From assembly GCF_947036855.1 (NCBI RefSeq), contig NZ_CAMQRY010000006.1:1-42224 (forward strand): a stretch of DNA of 42,224 nt, written 5' to 3'. The stretch comes from an uncultured Clostridium sp. GTDB taxonomy: Bacteria > Bacillota > Clostridia > Clostridiales > Clostridiaceae. This document shows, piece by piece, positions 10,892 to 19,360 of this stretch (the first letter of the stretch is position 1; each line of letters starts with the position of its first letter). A program made the position numbers and the translations under genes. The notes beneath the pieces were generated by a model. The model was not told the origin of the DNA. It saw only the letters and a program-made list of their open reading frames with translations, and did no database searches.

Positions 10892-11075
10892 TTTTTATAG
10901 AAAATATTTATCTCCCTTGAAAAGGAGAGGTACTTGCATTTATTTGCCCACATGTTCACAGTATGCAATAGATGCTATAACTAAATATGGGGCTTTAAAA
11001 GGAAGTTTCATGGCAATTAAGAGGATTCTCAGGTGTCATCCCTTCCATAAAGGCGGGCATGACCCTGTTAAATAA
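10863..11075 (+). CDS. yidD: Membrane protein insertion efficiency factor YidD
   Basis: YidD is a small membrane-associated factor that assists YidC/Sec membrane insertion. The 70-residue protein starting [20 protein letters not shown] has the family motifs LPTCSQYA and [13 protein letters not shown]. The frame stays open 14 codons upstream inside rnpA, but the start at 10863 matches the family N-terminus. It lies between rnpA (29-base overlap) and yidC, the conserved order. Confidence 0.95.
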   Translation: MKKVLIAIVNFYRKYLSPLKRRGTCIYLPTCSQYAIDAITKYGALKGSFMAIKRILRCHPFHKGGHDPVK

Positions 11076-11100
11076 ATAAATTTTAGGAGGGATTCAGAGC

Positions 11101-11895
11101 TTGGATAAAATTTTAGCTCCAATTACAAATTTCTTAAGCAGTATTTTTATGGCATTTTACAATTTTGTTGCTTCGGTAACTGGAAATGCTACTTCTGCGC
11201 AAAAAGGTTTATCACTTGTTTTAGCAGTATTTTTAATTACTTTATTAGTTAGGCTAATTATATTACCTTTAACTATCAAACAAATGAAATCAACTTCAAA
11301 AATGCAAGAAGTTCAGCCTTTAGTTAAAAAGGCTCAAGAAAAATACAAAGGAAACCCTGAAAAAGCAAACGCTGAGGTTATGAAACTTTACAAAGAAAAT
11401 AATGTTTCTATGACTGGTGGATGTTTACCACTTATTATACAAATGCCTATATTATTTGCTTTGTATGATGTATTTAATCAAGTTGGACAAAATGCAGTAT
11501 TAATGCATGATCCAGTTCCATCATTTTTATGGATTGCTAATTTAGGAGGACATGATAAGTTTTATATCTTGCCTATATTATCAGGATTAACAACTTATTT
11601 ATCATCTTACTTAATGCAAAAAGGTACTGGTTCAGGAGAGAATAGCCCTATCCCTATGGGAACTATGAATATAGTAATGGGTGTTATGCTTGGATTTATG
11701 TCATTAAAATTCCCAGCATTACTTGTGTTCTACTGGATAATTGGTAATGTTATTCAAATGATTCAAACTTACTTCTTAATTATTTTACCTAAGAAGAAAA
11801 AGATGAAGAAGATGGAACTTGAAACAGGTGTTATTGATGTTACACCAACTAAGGTGGATATACAAAATAACAGTAAGAAGAAAAAGAAAAAGTAG
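11101..11895 (+). CDS. yidC: Membrane protein insertase YidC
   Basis: YidC inserts and folds membrane proteins, alone or with Sec. The 264-residue protein starts at TTG with AGGAGGG 10 bases upstream. Arg51 in LLVRLIILPLTIKQM is the conserved groove arginine. A charged cytoplasmic loop (about 61-100) precedes further membrane segments near 105-125, 153-172, 186-203 and 205-229, and a Lys-rich tail ends the protein, as is usual where no separate ribosome-binding domain exists. There is no lipobox cysteine, unlike B. subtilis SpoIIIJ. Confidence 0.96.
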   Translation: MDKILAPITNFLSSIFMAFYNFVASVTGNATSAQKGLSLVLAVFLITLLVRLIILPLTIKQMKSTSKMQEVQPLVKKAQEKYKGNPEKANAEVMKLYKENNVSMTGGCLPLIIQMPILFALYDVFNQVGQNAVLMHDPVPSFLWIANLGGHDKFYILPILSGLTTYLSSYLMQKGTGSGENSPIPMGTMNIVMGVMLGFMSLKFPALLVFYWIIGNVIQMIQTYFLIILPKKKKMKKMELETGVIDVTPTKVDIQNNSKKKKKK

Positions 11896-11940
11896 TGAAA
11901 TTTTAAATTAGTGTTTAAACTTCAAAGGTTGGTGAAAGAT

Positions 11941-12558
11941 ATGAAGACTATCGAATTTACTGGCAAGACAGTTGATTATGCTTTAGAAAATGCTTTAAGT
12001 GAATTGAAAGTTTCTAAAGAGAGGGTTGAATATACTATAACTGATGAGGGAAGTAGAGGGTTTTTGGGCTTTGGTTCGAGACTAGCTACAATAAGAGTTA
12101 CGTTAAAGATAAATATTACTGAAGAGTGTAAGATATTTTTAGAGGCAATGCTCAGTAAAATGAGTATTGAGTCTGAAGTTTCTATGAAAGAGGAGAAAGA
12201 TAAAATTTTCATTTTTGTTGAAGGTGAGAATGTAGGGGGTATCATAGGATATAGAGGTGAAACTTTAGATGCTATTCAATACTTACTTAATGTTTTTGTT
12301 AATAAACAAAATAAGGGGTCTTACAAAAGGGTTATTTTAGATGCTGGTTCTTATAGAGTGAAAAGAGAGGAAACTCTTAAAAAGTTAGCTCTTAAGACTG
12401 CATATAAAGTTAAAAAATATGGTAGGACTATGAAATTTGAACCGATGAATCCTTATGAGAGAAAAATAATACATTATACTCTTCAAAGTGATGATAAAAT
12501 TACTACACATAGCGAAGGGCAAGAGCCTTTTAGAAGAATTGTGGTTAGTATTAAATAA
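11941..12558 (+). CDS. jag: RNA-binding protein KhpB/Jag
   Basis: KhpB (Jag, EloR) is an RNA-binding protein linked to cell elongation and sporulation. From ATG at 11941 the protein has 205 residues: Jag-N domain MKTIEFTGKTVDYALENAL with a GFLGFGSR turn, a KH domain with GIIGYRGETLDAIQYLLN, and an R3H domain near the C-terminus ending EGQEPFRRIVVSIK. The frame is open ten codons further (GTG at 11911), but GGTGA at 7 bases and the family start favour 11941. It closes the operon before a terminator. Confidence 0.94.
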   Translation: MKTIEFTGKTVDYALENALSELKVSKERVEYTITDEGSRGFLGFGSRLATIRVTLKINITEECKIFLEAMLSKMSIESEVSMKEEKDKIFIFVEGENVGGIIGYRGETLDAIQYLLNVFVNKQNKGSYKRVILDAGSYRVKREETLKKLALKTAYKVKKYGRTMKFEPMNPYERKIIHYTLQSDDKITTHSEGQEPFRRIVVSIK

Positions 12559-12584
12559 GAAGAAGCCGAAAGGCTTCTTTTTTT
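12559..12584 (+). terminator. Terminator after jag
   Basis: Stem AGAAGCC/GGCTTCT with a GAAA tetraloop (12561-12578, extendable by two pairs), followed by TTTTTT. It directly follows the jag stop codon. Confidence 0.93.
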
Positions 12585-12652
12585 AGGTTTAAAATCTTTA
12601 TTTTATGAAAGAATAGTATAATGCTACTTAGTTTTATGGTGTATAATGTTTT

Positions 12653-12681
12653 TTGACTTATTATATTTACTTAGGTAAAAT
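12653..12681 (+). promoter_or_regulatory. Promoter of mnmE-mnmG
   Basis: TTGACT (12653-12658), a 17-base spacer and TAAAAT (12676-12681), each one mismatch from consensus. It lies between the jag terminator and mnmE, about 75 bases before the start codon. Confidence 0.65.
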
Positions 12682-12757
12682 AAATATAGATTTTTAATAG
12701 AAATTGTACGTTTTGAAAGAAACTTAGAAATATAGAATTTTGTTTTAGGAGGTTATT

Positions 12758-14134
12758 ATGAAAGAGTTTGATACTATTGCAGCTATTGCCACTGCTCTTG
12801 GAGAGGGTGGAATTGCTATTATTAGAGTATCTGGGGATAAAGCTTTAGATATTGTGGATAAAGTATTTAAGGCTGTGAATGGAAAAGATATGTTTTCTAT
12901 GAAACCTTATACTATGAGATATGGACATATTAAAAATAATGATGATGAAATTTTAGATGAAGTTATTGTTAGTTTTATGAAGGGTCCAAAGAGTTTTACT
13001 GCTGAAGATACTATTGAAATTAATTGTCATGGTGGAGTTATTTCTACTAATGCAGTTTTACAAGAAGTTATTAAGGTTGGAGCAAGACTTGCAGAACCAG
13101 GAGAGTTTACTAAGAGAGCATTCTTAAATGGTAGAATTGATTTAAGTCAGGCTGAAGCTGTTATGGATATTATTAGTGCTAAGACAGAACTTTCTATGAA
13201 GTCTGCTTTAAGACAGAGTGAAGGACGACTTTCTACTGAGATTAATAGACTTAGAGCAGAGGCTTTAAATGTACTTGCTTTAATTGAGTATGCTGTTGAT
13301 TTTACTGAGGACGAGGAAGAAGTTGACCCAAGCATTGGAGTTGATGTTAAGGCTGGTATTGAGAAGCTTATTTCAGAAGTTGGCTACCTTATTAAAAGTG
13401 CTGATGAGGGGAAGATTATAAGAGATGGACTTAGCATTGCTATTGTTGGTAAGCCTAATGTTGGGAAGTCTTCGCTTTTAAATGTTCTTTTAAATGAAAA
13501 GAGAGCTATTGTTACTGATATTGCAGGAACTACTAGAGATGTTATAGAAGAGTACATAAATCTTGATGGTATACCTGTTAGGATTATTGATACAGCAGGA
13601 ATCAGGGAAACTGAGGATGTTGTTGAAAAGATTGGTGTTCAAAGGTCTAAGGAGAAGATTGATGAGGCTGATTTAGTTGTATTTATGCTTGATACAAGCA
13701 GAGAGCTTGATAAGGAAGATTTAGATATTATTGAGTATATTAAGGATAAAAAGTATATTGTTCTACTTAATAAGGTAGATTTAGATAGAAAGATAGAAGA
13801 TGGAGCGATTGAAAGTCTTGAGAATAAGATTGAAATTTCTGCTATGCAATCTATAGGGATTGATGTTTTAAAGAGTAGAGTTAAAGACTTATTCTTTAGT
13901 GGAAATATTGATGCTGAGAGTTTAATGGTTACAAATACTAGACATAAACAGGCTTTATATAGAGCATTTGAGAATCTTGAGAATGGTCTTGGTGGAATAA
14001 ATAGAAATGAGTTCTTAGATTTAGTTTCTATTTATGTTATGTCTGCTTTAAAAGCTTTAGGAGAAATTACTGGTGCAGAGGTTGAGGAAGATTTAGTTAC
14101 TAAAATCTTTATGGAGTTCTGTTGTGGTAAGTAA
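12758..14134 (+). CDS. mnmE: tRNA modification GTPase MnmE
   Basis: MnmE works with MnmG to make 5-carboxymethylaminomethyl-type modifications at tRNA wobble uridine 34. The 458-residue protein has the folate-binding N-terminal domain, a G domain with G1 GKPNVGKS (231-238), G3 DTAG (278-281) and G4 NKVD (338-341), and the C-terminal CxGK motif as CCGK, whose cysteine is needed for modification in characterised homologues. The start has AGGAGG at proper distance. mnmG follows 20 bases downstream. Confidence 0.97.
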   Translation: MKEFDTIAAIATALGEGGIAIIRVSGDKALDIVDKVFKAVNGKDMFSMKPYTMRYGHIKNNDDEILDEVIVSFMKGPKSFTAEDTIEINCHGGVISTNAVLQEVIKVGARLAEPGEFTKRAFLNGRIDLSQAEAVMDIISAKTELSMKSALRQSEGRLSTEINRLRAEALNVLALIEYAVDFTEDEEEVDPSIGVDVKAGIEKLISEVGYLIKSADEGKIIRDGLSIAIVGKPNVGKSSLLNVLLNEKRAIVTDIAGTTRDVIEEYINLDGIPVRIIDTAGIRETEDVVEKIGVQRSKEKIDEADLVVFMLDTSRELDKEDLDIIEYIKDKKYIVLLNKVDLDRKIEDGAIESLENKIEISAMQSIGIDVLKSRVKDLFFSGNIDAESLMVTNTRHKQALYRAFENLENGLGGINRNEFLDLVSIYVMSALKALGEITGAEVEEDLVTKIFMEFCCGK

Positions 14135-14154
14135 TTAATGGAGGAAAAATTATT

Positions 14155-16032
14155 ATGAGATATGATGCAGGAGAATATGATGTAGTTGTTATTGGAGCAG
14201 GGCATGCTGGAGTTGAGGCAGGTCTTGCTTCAGCTAGAATGGGATGTAAAACTCTTTTATGTACTTTAGCACTTGAGTCAGTGGCTATGATGCCATGTAA
14301 CCCTAATATTGGTGGAACTGCTAAGGGACATATAGTTAGGGAAATTGATGCACTTGGTGGAGAAATGGGTAGAAATATTGATAAGACTTATATCCAAACT
14401 AAGATGCTTAATACTTCAAAGGGACCAGCTGTACACTCACTTAGAGCACAGGCTGATAAAAACTTATATCAAGTTGAAATGAAAAAGGTTGTAGAGAAGC
14501 AAGAAAATCTTGATTTAAGACAACTAGAAGTTATAGATGTTGAAGTTATAGATGGAAAAGTTAATGGAGTTTTAACTAGAAATGGTGCTTTCTTTAAGTG
14601 TAAAGCTGCTGTTTTAACAAGTGGAACTTACCTTAAAAGTAAGATATATATAGGTGAGAATAGTTTCTATGAAGGACCTAATGGACTTATTCCAGCTAAT
14701 AAACTTTCAGAGAAACTTATAGGTCTTGGAATGGAACTTAGAAGATTTAAAACTGGTACGCCTAGTAGAGTTAATAAAAGATCTATTGATTTTTCAAAGC
14801 TTATAGAACAACCAGGAGATGATACAGTTTCTCCATTCTCATTTATGAATGAGAAGAATGAAAGACCACAGGTTTCATGTTGGCTTGCTTATACTAATGA
14901 GAAAACTCAGGCTGTTATTGAAGCTAATATGGATAGATCACCAATGTATAATGGTACTATCAAGAGTATAGGGCCAAGATATTGTCCATCTATTGAAGAT
15001 AAAATGAAGAGATTCCCAACTAAAATAAAACATCAGATATTCTTAGAGCCAGAAGGCTTAAATACTGATGAAATGTATATTGGTGGAATGTCATCATCAC
15101 TTCCAGAGGATGTTCAAGTTGAGATGATTAGAACTATGGAAGGTTTTGAAAATGCAGAAATCATGAGAACAGGATATGCTATTGAGTATGATTGTATTGA
15201 TGCTACTATCCTTTCACCTACACTTGAGATGAAAGAAATTATAGGATTCTTTAGTGCTGGGCAAGTTAATGGAAGCTCAGGATATGAGGAAGCTGCTGGA
15301 CAGGGACTTGTTGCTGGTATGAACGCTGCTTTAAGAGTTCAAGGAAAAGAGCAAATAGTCCTTAAGAGGTCAGATGCTTATATTGGGGTTTTAATTGATG
15401 ATTTAGTTACTAAGGGGACTGAAGAACCTTATAGAATGATGACTTCAAGAGCTGAATATAGATTGTTATTAAGACAAGATAATGCAGATTTAAGACTTAC
15501 AGAGATTGCTAGAGAAGCAGGACTTGTTAATGATGAAAGATATGGAATGTTTGTAGCTAGAAAAGAACTTATAGAGCAAGAAATTGCTAGACTTAAGGAT
15601 GTTTCAGTTACTACAAGAAATGAAACTAATGAAATAGTTGTAGGGCTTGGTTCAACAGAGCTTAAGAAACCAATAAGTTTATATGAACTTATAAAAAGAC
15701 CAGAACTTGATTATTTTGCAGTTGAAATTTTAGATAAAGAAAGACCTGAAATTCCAAGAAGCATTGGTGAACAAATGAATACTGTTGCTAAGTATGAGGG
15801 ATATATAAAAAATCAATTAGAGCAAGTTGAAAAGTTTAAAAAGCTTGAAAATAAATTGATACCTGCGGATACAGACTATAGCACAATTCATAATCTTAGA
15901 ACTGAAGCGATTCAAAAGCTTACAAAGATAAAACCACTAAATATTGGTCAGGCATCAAGAATATCAGGAGTTTCTCCTGCTGATCTTTCTGTACTAATGA
16001 TTTATGTGCAACAATTAAAATATAAGAAGTAA
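14155..16032 (+). CDS. mnmG: tRNA uridine-5-carboxymethylaminomethyl synthesis enzyme MnmG
   Basis: MnmG (GidA) is the FAD-binding partner of MnmE in wobble uridine modification. The dinucleotide-binding motif is [13 protein letters not shown] (11-23), and the conserved [13 protein letters not shown] block begins at about residue 47. A second glycine-rich block [17 protein letters not shown] lies mid-protein. The length of 625 is normal. GGAGG lies before the ATG. The gene ends in a clear terminator and shares the mnmE promoter. Confidence 0.97.
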   Translation: MRYDAGEYDVVVIGAGHAGVEAGLASARMGCKTLLCTLALESVAMMPCNPNIGGTAKGHIVREIDALGGEMGRNIDKTYIQTKMLNTSKGPAVHSLRAQADKNLYQVEMKKVVEKQENLDLRQLEVIDVEVIDGKVNGVLTRNGAFFKCKAAVLTSGTYLKSKIYIGENSFYEGPNGLIPANKLSEKLIGLGMELRRFKTGTPSRVNKRSIDFSKLIEQPGDDTVSPFSFMNEKNERPQVSCWLAYTNEKTQAVIEANMDRSPMYNGTIKSIGPRYCPSIEDKMKRFPTKIKHQIFLEPEGLNTDEMYIGGMSSSLPEDVQVEMIRTMEGFENAEIMRTGYAIEYDCIDATILSPTLEMKEIIGFFSAGQVNGSSGYEEAAGQGLVAGMNAALRVQGKEQIVLKRSDAYIGVLIDDLVTKGTEEPYRMMTSRAEYRLLLRQDNADLRLTEIAREAGLVNDERYGMFVARKELIEQEIARLKDVSVTTRNETNEIVVGLGSTELKKPISLYELIKRPELDYFAVEILDKERPEIPRSIGEQMNTVAKYEGYIKNQLEQVEKFKKLENKLIPADTDYSTIHNLRTEAIQKLTKIKPLNIGQASRISGVSPADLSVLMIYVQQLKYKK

Positions 16033-16046
16033 AAAGTAAAAAGTAA

Positions 16047-16092
16047 AATAATAAATGGCTGTGGAGGACTATAGCCATTTATTATTATTTTA
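16047..16092 (+). terminator. Terminator after mnmG
   Basis: A 14-bp perfect stem, 16047-16060 with 16073-16086 (core ATGGCT/AGCCAT), and a 12-base loop, followed by ATTTT. It lies 14 bases after the mnmG stop codon. Confidence 0.85.
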
Positions 16093-16110
16093 ATGTAGAA
16101 AAAGAGTTAA

Positions 16111-16145
16111 TCTGTGGATAAATATTTTGAAAAGTTATCAACAGA
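16111..16145. promoter_or_regulatory. Inverted DnaA-box pair upstream of rsmG
   Basis: TGTGGATAA (16113-16121, perfect) faces TTATCAACA (16135-16143, one mismatch). The flanking bases extend the dyad to TCTGTGGATAA / TTATCAACAGA. The pair lies about 40 bases before the rsmG start codon. DnaA binding here could regulate rsmG or titrate DnaA; this is inference. Confidence 0.6.
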
Positions 16146-16183
16146 TTACTGCTTTTAATAATATAAAGGTTGGAGGAATTTAA

Positions 16184-16903
16184 GTGAAGTATTATGAAAT
16201 AATGAAAGAGGCTTGTGATAGAGTTTCTATGGAATTTAATGAGGATAAATATAATAAGTTTATGAAGTATATGGCTCTTTTACAGGAGTGGAATGAGAAA
16301 GTAAACTTAACAGCTATAACAGAAGATGAGGCAGTTGTTAAAAAACATTTTATAGACTGTATTAATGCTTTTTCAGTTGAAGAATTTAAGAATGCTAAGA
16401 CTATAATAGATGTTGGTACAGGAGCTGGATTCCCAGGACTTCCAATAGCAATTATGAGAGATGATGTAGAAGTTACACTTCTTGACGCTTTAAATAAAAG
16501 AATAAAAGTTTTAGATTTAATAGTTACAGAACTTGGGCTTAAGAATGTAACAACAATACATGCTAGAGCAGAAGAGGGTTCAAGAAAAAATGAACATAGA
16601 GAAATGTATGATATAGCAACTTCAAGAGCTGTTGCTAATATGAGTTTATTATCAGAATTCTGTATGCCTTATGTAAAAATAGGTGGACACTTTATACCTC
16701 TTAAAGGACCTAGCATAGAAGAAGAGATGGCAAATGGTAAAAATGCTGTTAAAATTCTTGGTGGAGAAATTCAAGAAATAAGAGAAGTTAAAGTTGAAGA
16801 TACTGATTTAAAACATAATCTTGTTATTGTTAAAAAAATAAAGAGTTGTGGACCTAAGTACCCAAGAATAATGGGAACTATAAAAAAAGCTCCTTTAAAA
16901 TAA
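16184..16903 (+). CDS. rsmG: 16S rRNA (guanine527-N7)-methyltransferase RsmG
   Basis: RsmG methylates G527 of 16S rRNA with S-adenosylmethionine; loss gives low-level streptomycin resistance in other bacteria. The SAM-binding motif is [11 protein letters not shown] (75-85), the N-terminal helix contains [14 protein letters not shown], and the C-terminus ends [14 protein letters not shown]. The 239-residue length is normal. The start is GTG with TTGGAGG 8 bases upstream. DnaA-box pairs stand immediately before and after the gene. Confidence 0.96.
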   Translation: MKYYEIMKEACDRVSMEFNEDKYNKFMKYMALLQEWNEKVNLTAITEDEAVVKKHFIDCINAFSVEEFKNAKTIIDVGTGAGFPGLPIAIMRDDVEVTLLDALNKRIKVLDLIVTELGLKNVTTIHARAEEGSRKNEHREMYDIATSRAVANMSLLSEFCMPYVKIGGHFIPLKGPSIEEEMANGKNAVKILGGEIQEIREVKVEDTDLKHNLVIVKKIKSCGPKYPRIMGTIKKAPLK

Positions 16904-16927
16904 TTTTAAACGGATATGTGTAAAGAA

Positions 16928-16963
16928 TGTGGATAACTTTTAGATTTAAAATAGTTATCCACA
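16928..16963. promoter_or_regulatory. Inverted pair of perfect DnaA boxes after rsmG
   Basis: TGTGGATAA (16928-16936) and TTATCCACA (16955-16963) are both perfect; with the adjacent bases the arms TGTGGATAACT / AGTTATCCACA form an 11-bp dyad around a 14-base centre. It lies 24 bases past the rsmG stop. In RNA it could also fold into a hairpin, but no T-run follows, so a DnaA-binding role is more likely. Confidence 0.7.
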
Positions 16964-16978
16964 TATAAATAACAGCTT

Positions 16979-17009
16979 ATGACTTATTGTAAAATAGGTC
17001 ATTTTTTTA
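16979..17009 (+). terminator. Terminator after rsmG
   Basis: Stem ATGACTTATT/AATAGGTCAT (10 bp with one G-U pair), loop of 4 bases, followed by seven T residues. Confidence 0.88.
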
Positions 17010-17010
17010 T

Positions 17011-17044
17011 AAAAAAATTTCTCTAACATACATGTTAGAGAAAT
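17011..17044 (-). terminator. Terminator of the amiS/ureI-like gene
   Basis: A 13-bp perfect stem (17017-17029 with 17032-17044), followed on the minus strand by a run of T (17011-17016). It stands back to back with the rsmG terminator, closing two convergent transcripts. Confidence 0.88.
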
Positions 17045-17051
17045 CATTATA

Positions 17052-17579
17052 TTAAGTCATAATCCAAATATTTGTCATAATTAAGAAACCAGGAATCCAA
17101 GCAGTTAAAATACCTTCTATAATACTTAACCATGGTGTGAAATTCTTTAAATTTATTTTTAAAACAATTTCTATCCAAGCAGTTACCCATAAAAGTCCCC
17201 ATAACCACCAAATTATTGCCATCATTACATTGTAAGGATTTGAACCATCACCCCATTGTAATATTCCAGCTGGTATTGTTGTTATTGTTACATAAAGACT
17301 ATACCAAGCAAAAATTCTACCATCTAAATTGAAAATACTGTTTATTCCTATAAATAAGTATGTAAATCCAAATAATAAACCAGTAGCACTTGCATAATAA
17401 GGAATCATATTACTTCCTTGAGCATCGGCTATAAGCAAACTTCCAAAGTTCATAACTATTGATAATCCACCAGTAAATAAATTCATAATTGCTGCGGCTT
17501 TTGGATCAATATTAGTAAGTCTAGCTATACCATTTGTGATTAAAACAACACCTACATATAATAGTACTGCACCTAACAT
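17052..17579 (-). CDS. AmiS/UreI family urea/amide channel
   Basis: A 175-residue, six-helix membrane protein clearly of the AmiS/UreI family. Diagnostic stretches are MLGAVLLYVGVVLITNGI, ATGLLFGFTYLFIGIN, WYSLYVTITTIPAGIL and FTPWLSIIEGILTAWIPG, which parallel Helicobacter UreI. UreI is a proton-gated urea channel; AmiS is linked to short-chain amide uptake. The long periplasmic loop with histidines found in UreI is replaced by a short segment (DAQGSNMIPYY), so acid gating is doubtful. No urease or amidase gene is in the window. The start has AGGAGG. It lies alone on the lagging strand between two terminated operons. Confidence 0.88.
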   Translation of the reverse strand: MLGAVLLYVGVVLITNGIARLTNIDPKAAAIMNLFTGGLSIVMNFGSLLIADAQGSNMIPYYASATGLLFGFTYLFIGINSIFNLDGRIFAWYSLYVTITTIPAGILQWGDGSNPYNVMMAIIWWLWGLLWVTAWIEIVLKINLKNFTPWLSIIEGILTAWIPGFLIMTNIWIMT

Positions 17580-17608
17580 ATTTATACCTCCTATTAAATT
17601 TAATATTT

Positions 17609-17634
17609 AAAATACATTAAAATAAATGTATTTT
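17609..17634. promoter_or_regulatory. Perfect 10-bp inverted repeat upstream of the amiS/ureI-like gene
   Basis: AAAATACATT (17609-17618) and AATGTATTTT (17625-17634) flank a 6-base centre, about 30 bases before the start codon on the minus strand. On that strand a weak promoter TTGGAA-17-TACATT would place its -10 inside the repeat. It looks like an operator, but I recognise no specific regulator. Confidence 0.4.
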
Positions 17635-17782
17635 GCAATGTTAGTGTTTCCAATAAAATGAGGAATTATTTATATAATGTTAAAAAATAGTGTAATAATT
17701 AATTAATCATATTATTACATAGGTATGATAATATAAATTGAAGTGTTTTAATTAGGTTCAAATGCTTTAATTTTTTTAGGAT

Positions 17783-18427
17783 GTGATGATAATGAAAGCT
17801 AAATCACTAATAATCGGAATATTAGCAGCTATAAGTATTATTATAGCAACAGAGGTTATATATCATGTTAGTACTGATATTAAAAATAAATATGAAGTTA
17901 AGAATACACCTAAAGTAGTTGTAAATAGTTCAGAAACTGAGGAAGCTAACTTAACACCAAAAGAAAAAGAAATTGTTAAATATAAATCACAGTTATTATT
18001 TCTTATGTCTGATGAAGCTAAAATTTCTACTATAAGTCAAAGTATATTAAATGATATGAGAACATTACTTCAAAGTAAGACAAGTGGAACAGTAGTAGTG
18101 AATAAAGCCGACATAGAGAAAACAAAAATAGAAATAAATAATTATTGGACAGAAAATAGTCATTTTGGAACAGAAGATGGTGTTGGTATAAAATCTGATT
18201 ATGAGGTTCATCTTCAAAAACTTAATACTTATCTAGATAATGGAATGCAAACAGGGAAACTTAATGTTTCACAACTTCCAAGGTTTAGTGAGGATAATAT
18301 GCAAAAAATTTATGAGGATATAAATAATGTTAAAGTTAAGCTTTTAGGGCTTGGATCAAGTGTAAACCTAAGTTCACCAACTTATTTTACAGTTCAAAAT
18401 AGTCCAGGATATAAAGTGTATTCATAA
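17783..18427 (+). CDS. Hypothetical membrane-anchored protein
   Basis: I do not recognise a named family. The 214-residue protein has one N-terminal hydrophobic segment (about residues 6-28, AKSLIIGILAAISIIIATEV) that could be a signal anchor, followed by a hydrophilic, mostly helical region rich in Lys, Asn and Ser; the likely topology is outside the cytoplasm. There is no lipobox and no cysteine in the soluble part. The start is ambiguous: GTG at 17783, ATG at 17786 or ATG at 17792, with only a weak AGGATG site before them. Its stop codon lies inside the first parS palindrome. Codon use resembles the neighbours. Confidence 0.75.
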   Translation: MMIMKAKSLIIGILAAISIIIATEVIYHVSTDIKNKYEVKNTPKVVVNSSETEEANLTPKEKEIVKYKSQLLFLMSDEAKISTISQSILNDMRTLLQSKTSGTVVVNKADIEKTKIEINNYWTENSHFGTEDGVGIKSDYEVHLQKLNTYLDNGMQTGKLNVSQLPRFSEDNMQKIYEDINNVKVKLLGLGSSVNLSSPTYFTVQNSPGYKVYS

Positions 18428-18451
18428 AATGTTCCACGTGGAACATTTTAT
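18424..18451. promoter_or_regulatory. parS: parS centromere site 1
   Basis: The 16-mer TGTTCCACGTGGAACA (18430-18445) is a perfect palindrome matching the bacterial parS consensus bound by ParB. Here the symmetry extends to 28 bases, with AT-rich flanks that overlap the stop codon of the preceding gene and could let the RNA fold as a terminator. It lies 136 bases before parA. Confidence 0.93.
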
Positions 18452-18538
18452 AAATACTAAAAAAATCAAAAAATATTATAGATGTAATAATATTATACTT
18501 TTATTATAATATGTAAGAATATATAATATTTATAGAGG

Positions 18539-18580
18539 AAAGGAGGTGAGATTCTCAGAGTGATAAAATCATTTTGAGAT
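18539..18580 (+). promoter_or_regulatory. Strong Shine-Dalgarno with intervening hairpin before parA
   Basis: AAAGGAGGTGA (18539-18549) is an almost complete anti-16S match but lies 34 bases before the parA ATG. A 12-bp stem can form between them (18553-18564 with 18568-18579, two G-U pairs, AAA loop). Folding leaves 7 unpaired bases between GGAGG and ATG 18581, the ideal distance. An alternative reading is a tiny coupled ORF, GTG at 18560 encoding 5 residues and ending at 18577. Confidence 0.5.
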
Positions 18581-19360
18581 ATGATTATGAAAACAGTATG
18601 TATTTTTAATCAAAAAGGTGGAGTTGGAAAGACAACGACTAACATAAATATTTGTTCTTACCTAGCTACGTTAGGATATAAGATTTTAGCTATTGATATA
18701 GACCCACAAGGAAATACAACTAGTGGACTTGGTATTGATAAGAGAAAAATAACTGAGTCAATGTATGATGTTCTTGGGGGGCATATTGGCATTGAAGATA
18801 TAATAGTTCAAAGTCAATTAGTTGAAAATTTATATGTTGCCCCAGCAAATATGGATTTAGCAGGTGCTGAAATAGAAGTTATGGGTAGAGAAAATAGAGA
18901 ATTTATATTACATAAAGAACTTGAAAAAGTTAGTGATAGATTTGATTTTGTTTTCATAGATTGTCCACCATCTTTAGGTATGTTAACTATAAATGCTTTG
19001 GTTGCATCACAATCAGTATTAATTCCTGTACAAGCTGAGTATTATGCTTTAGAGGGTGTTGCACAATTACTTAACACAATAACTTTAGTGAAAAAATCTT
19101 TAAATAAGAACCTTGAAATTGAAGGTGCTATTATGACTATGTTTGATAGCAGAACTAATTTAAGTAATGAGGTTTATAAAGAAGTGAAAAACTACTTTAA
19201 TGATAAAATGTATGATGTAACAGTACCAAGAAATATAAGACTTGCAGAAGCACCAAGTTTCGGACTTCCAATTGTTTTATATGATGATAAATGTAGAGGT
19301 GCAAAAGCATATGAGGATCTTACAAACGAGTTCTTGAGAAGACAAGGAGTTGAATTATAG
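18581..19360 (+). CDS. parA: Chromosome partitioning ATPase ParA (Soj)
   Basis: ParA/Soj is a deviant Walker ATPase that, with ParB bound at parS, moves or organises the origin region and in Bacillus modulates DnaA. The motif KGGVGKTT lies at 12-19, the second ATPase motif is FVFIDCPPSLG, and the 259-residue length is that of the chromosomal type without an N-terminal DNA-binding domain. The start at 18581 (MIMKTV) is favoured over 18587 because it sits 7 bases from the strong Shine-Dalgarno once the intervening hairpin folds. It overlaps parB by one base. Confidence 0.96.
   Translation: MIMKTVCIFNQKGGVGKTTTNINICSYLATLGYKILAIDIDPQGNTTSGLGIDKRKITESMYDVLGGHIGIEDIIVQSQLVENLYVAPANMDLAGAEIEVMGRENREFILHKELEKVSDRFDFVFIDCPPSLGMLTINALVASQSVLIPVQAEYYALEGVAQLLNTITLVKKSLNKNLEIEGAIMTMFDSRTNLSNEVYKEVKNYFNDKMYDVTVPRNIRLAEAPSFGLPIVLYDDKCRGAKAYEDLTNEFLRRQGVEL

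Noticed and set aside
11911..11940. GTG start for jag ten codons upstream of the chosen ATG
   Set aside because: No ribosome site precedes it and the Jag-N domain begins at the ATG at 11941.
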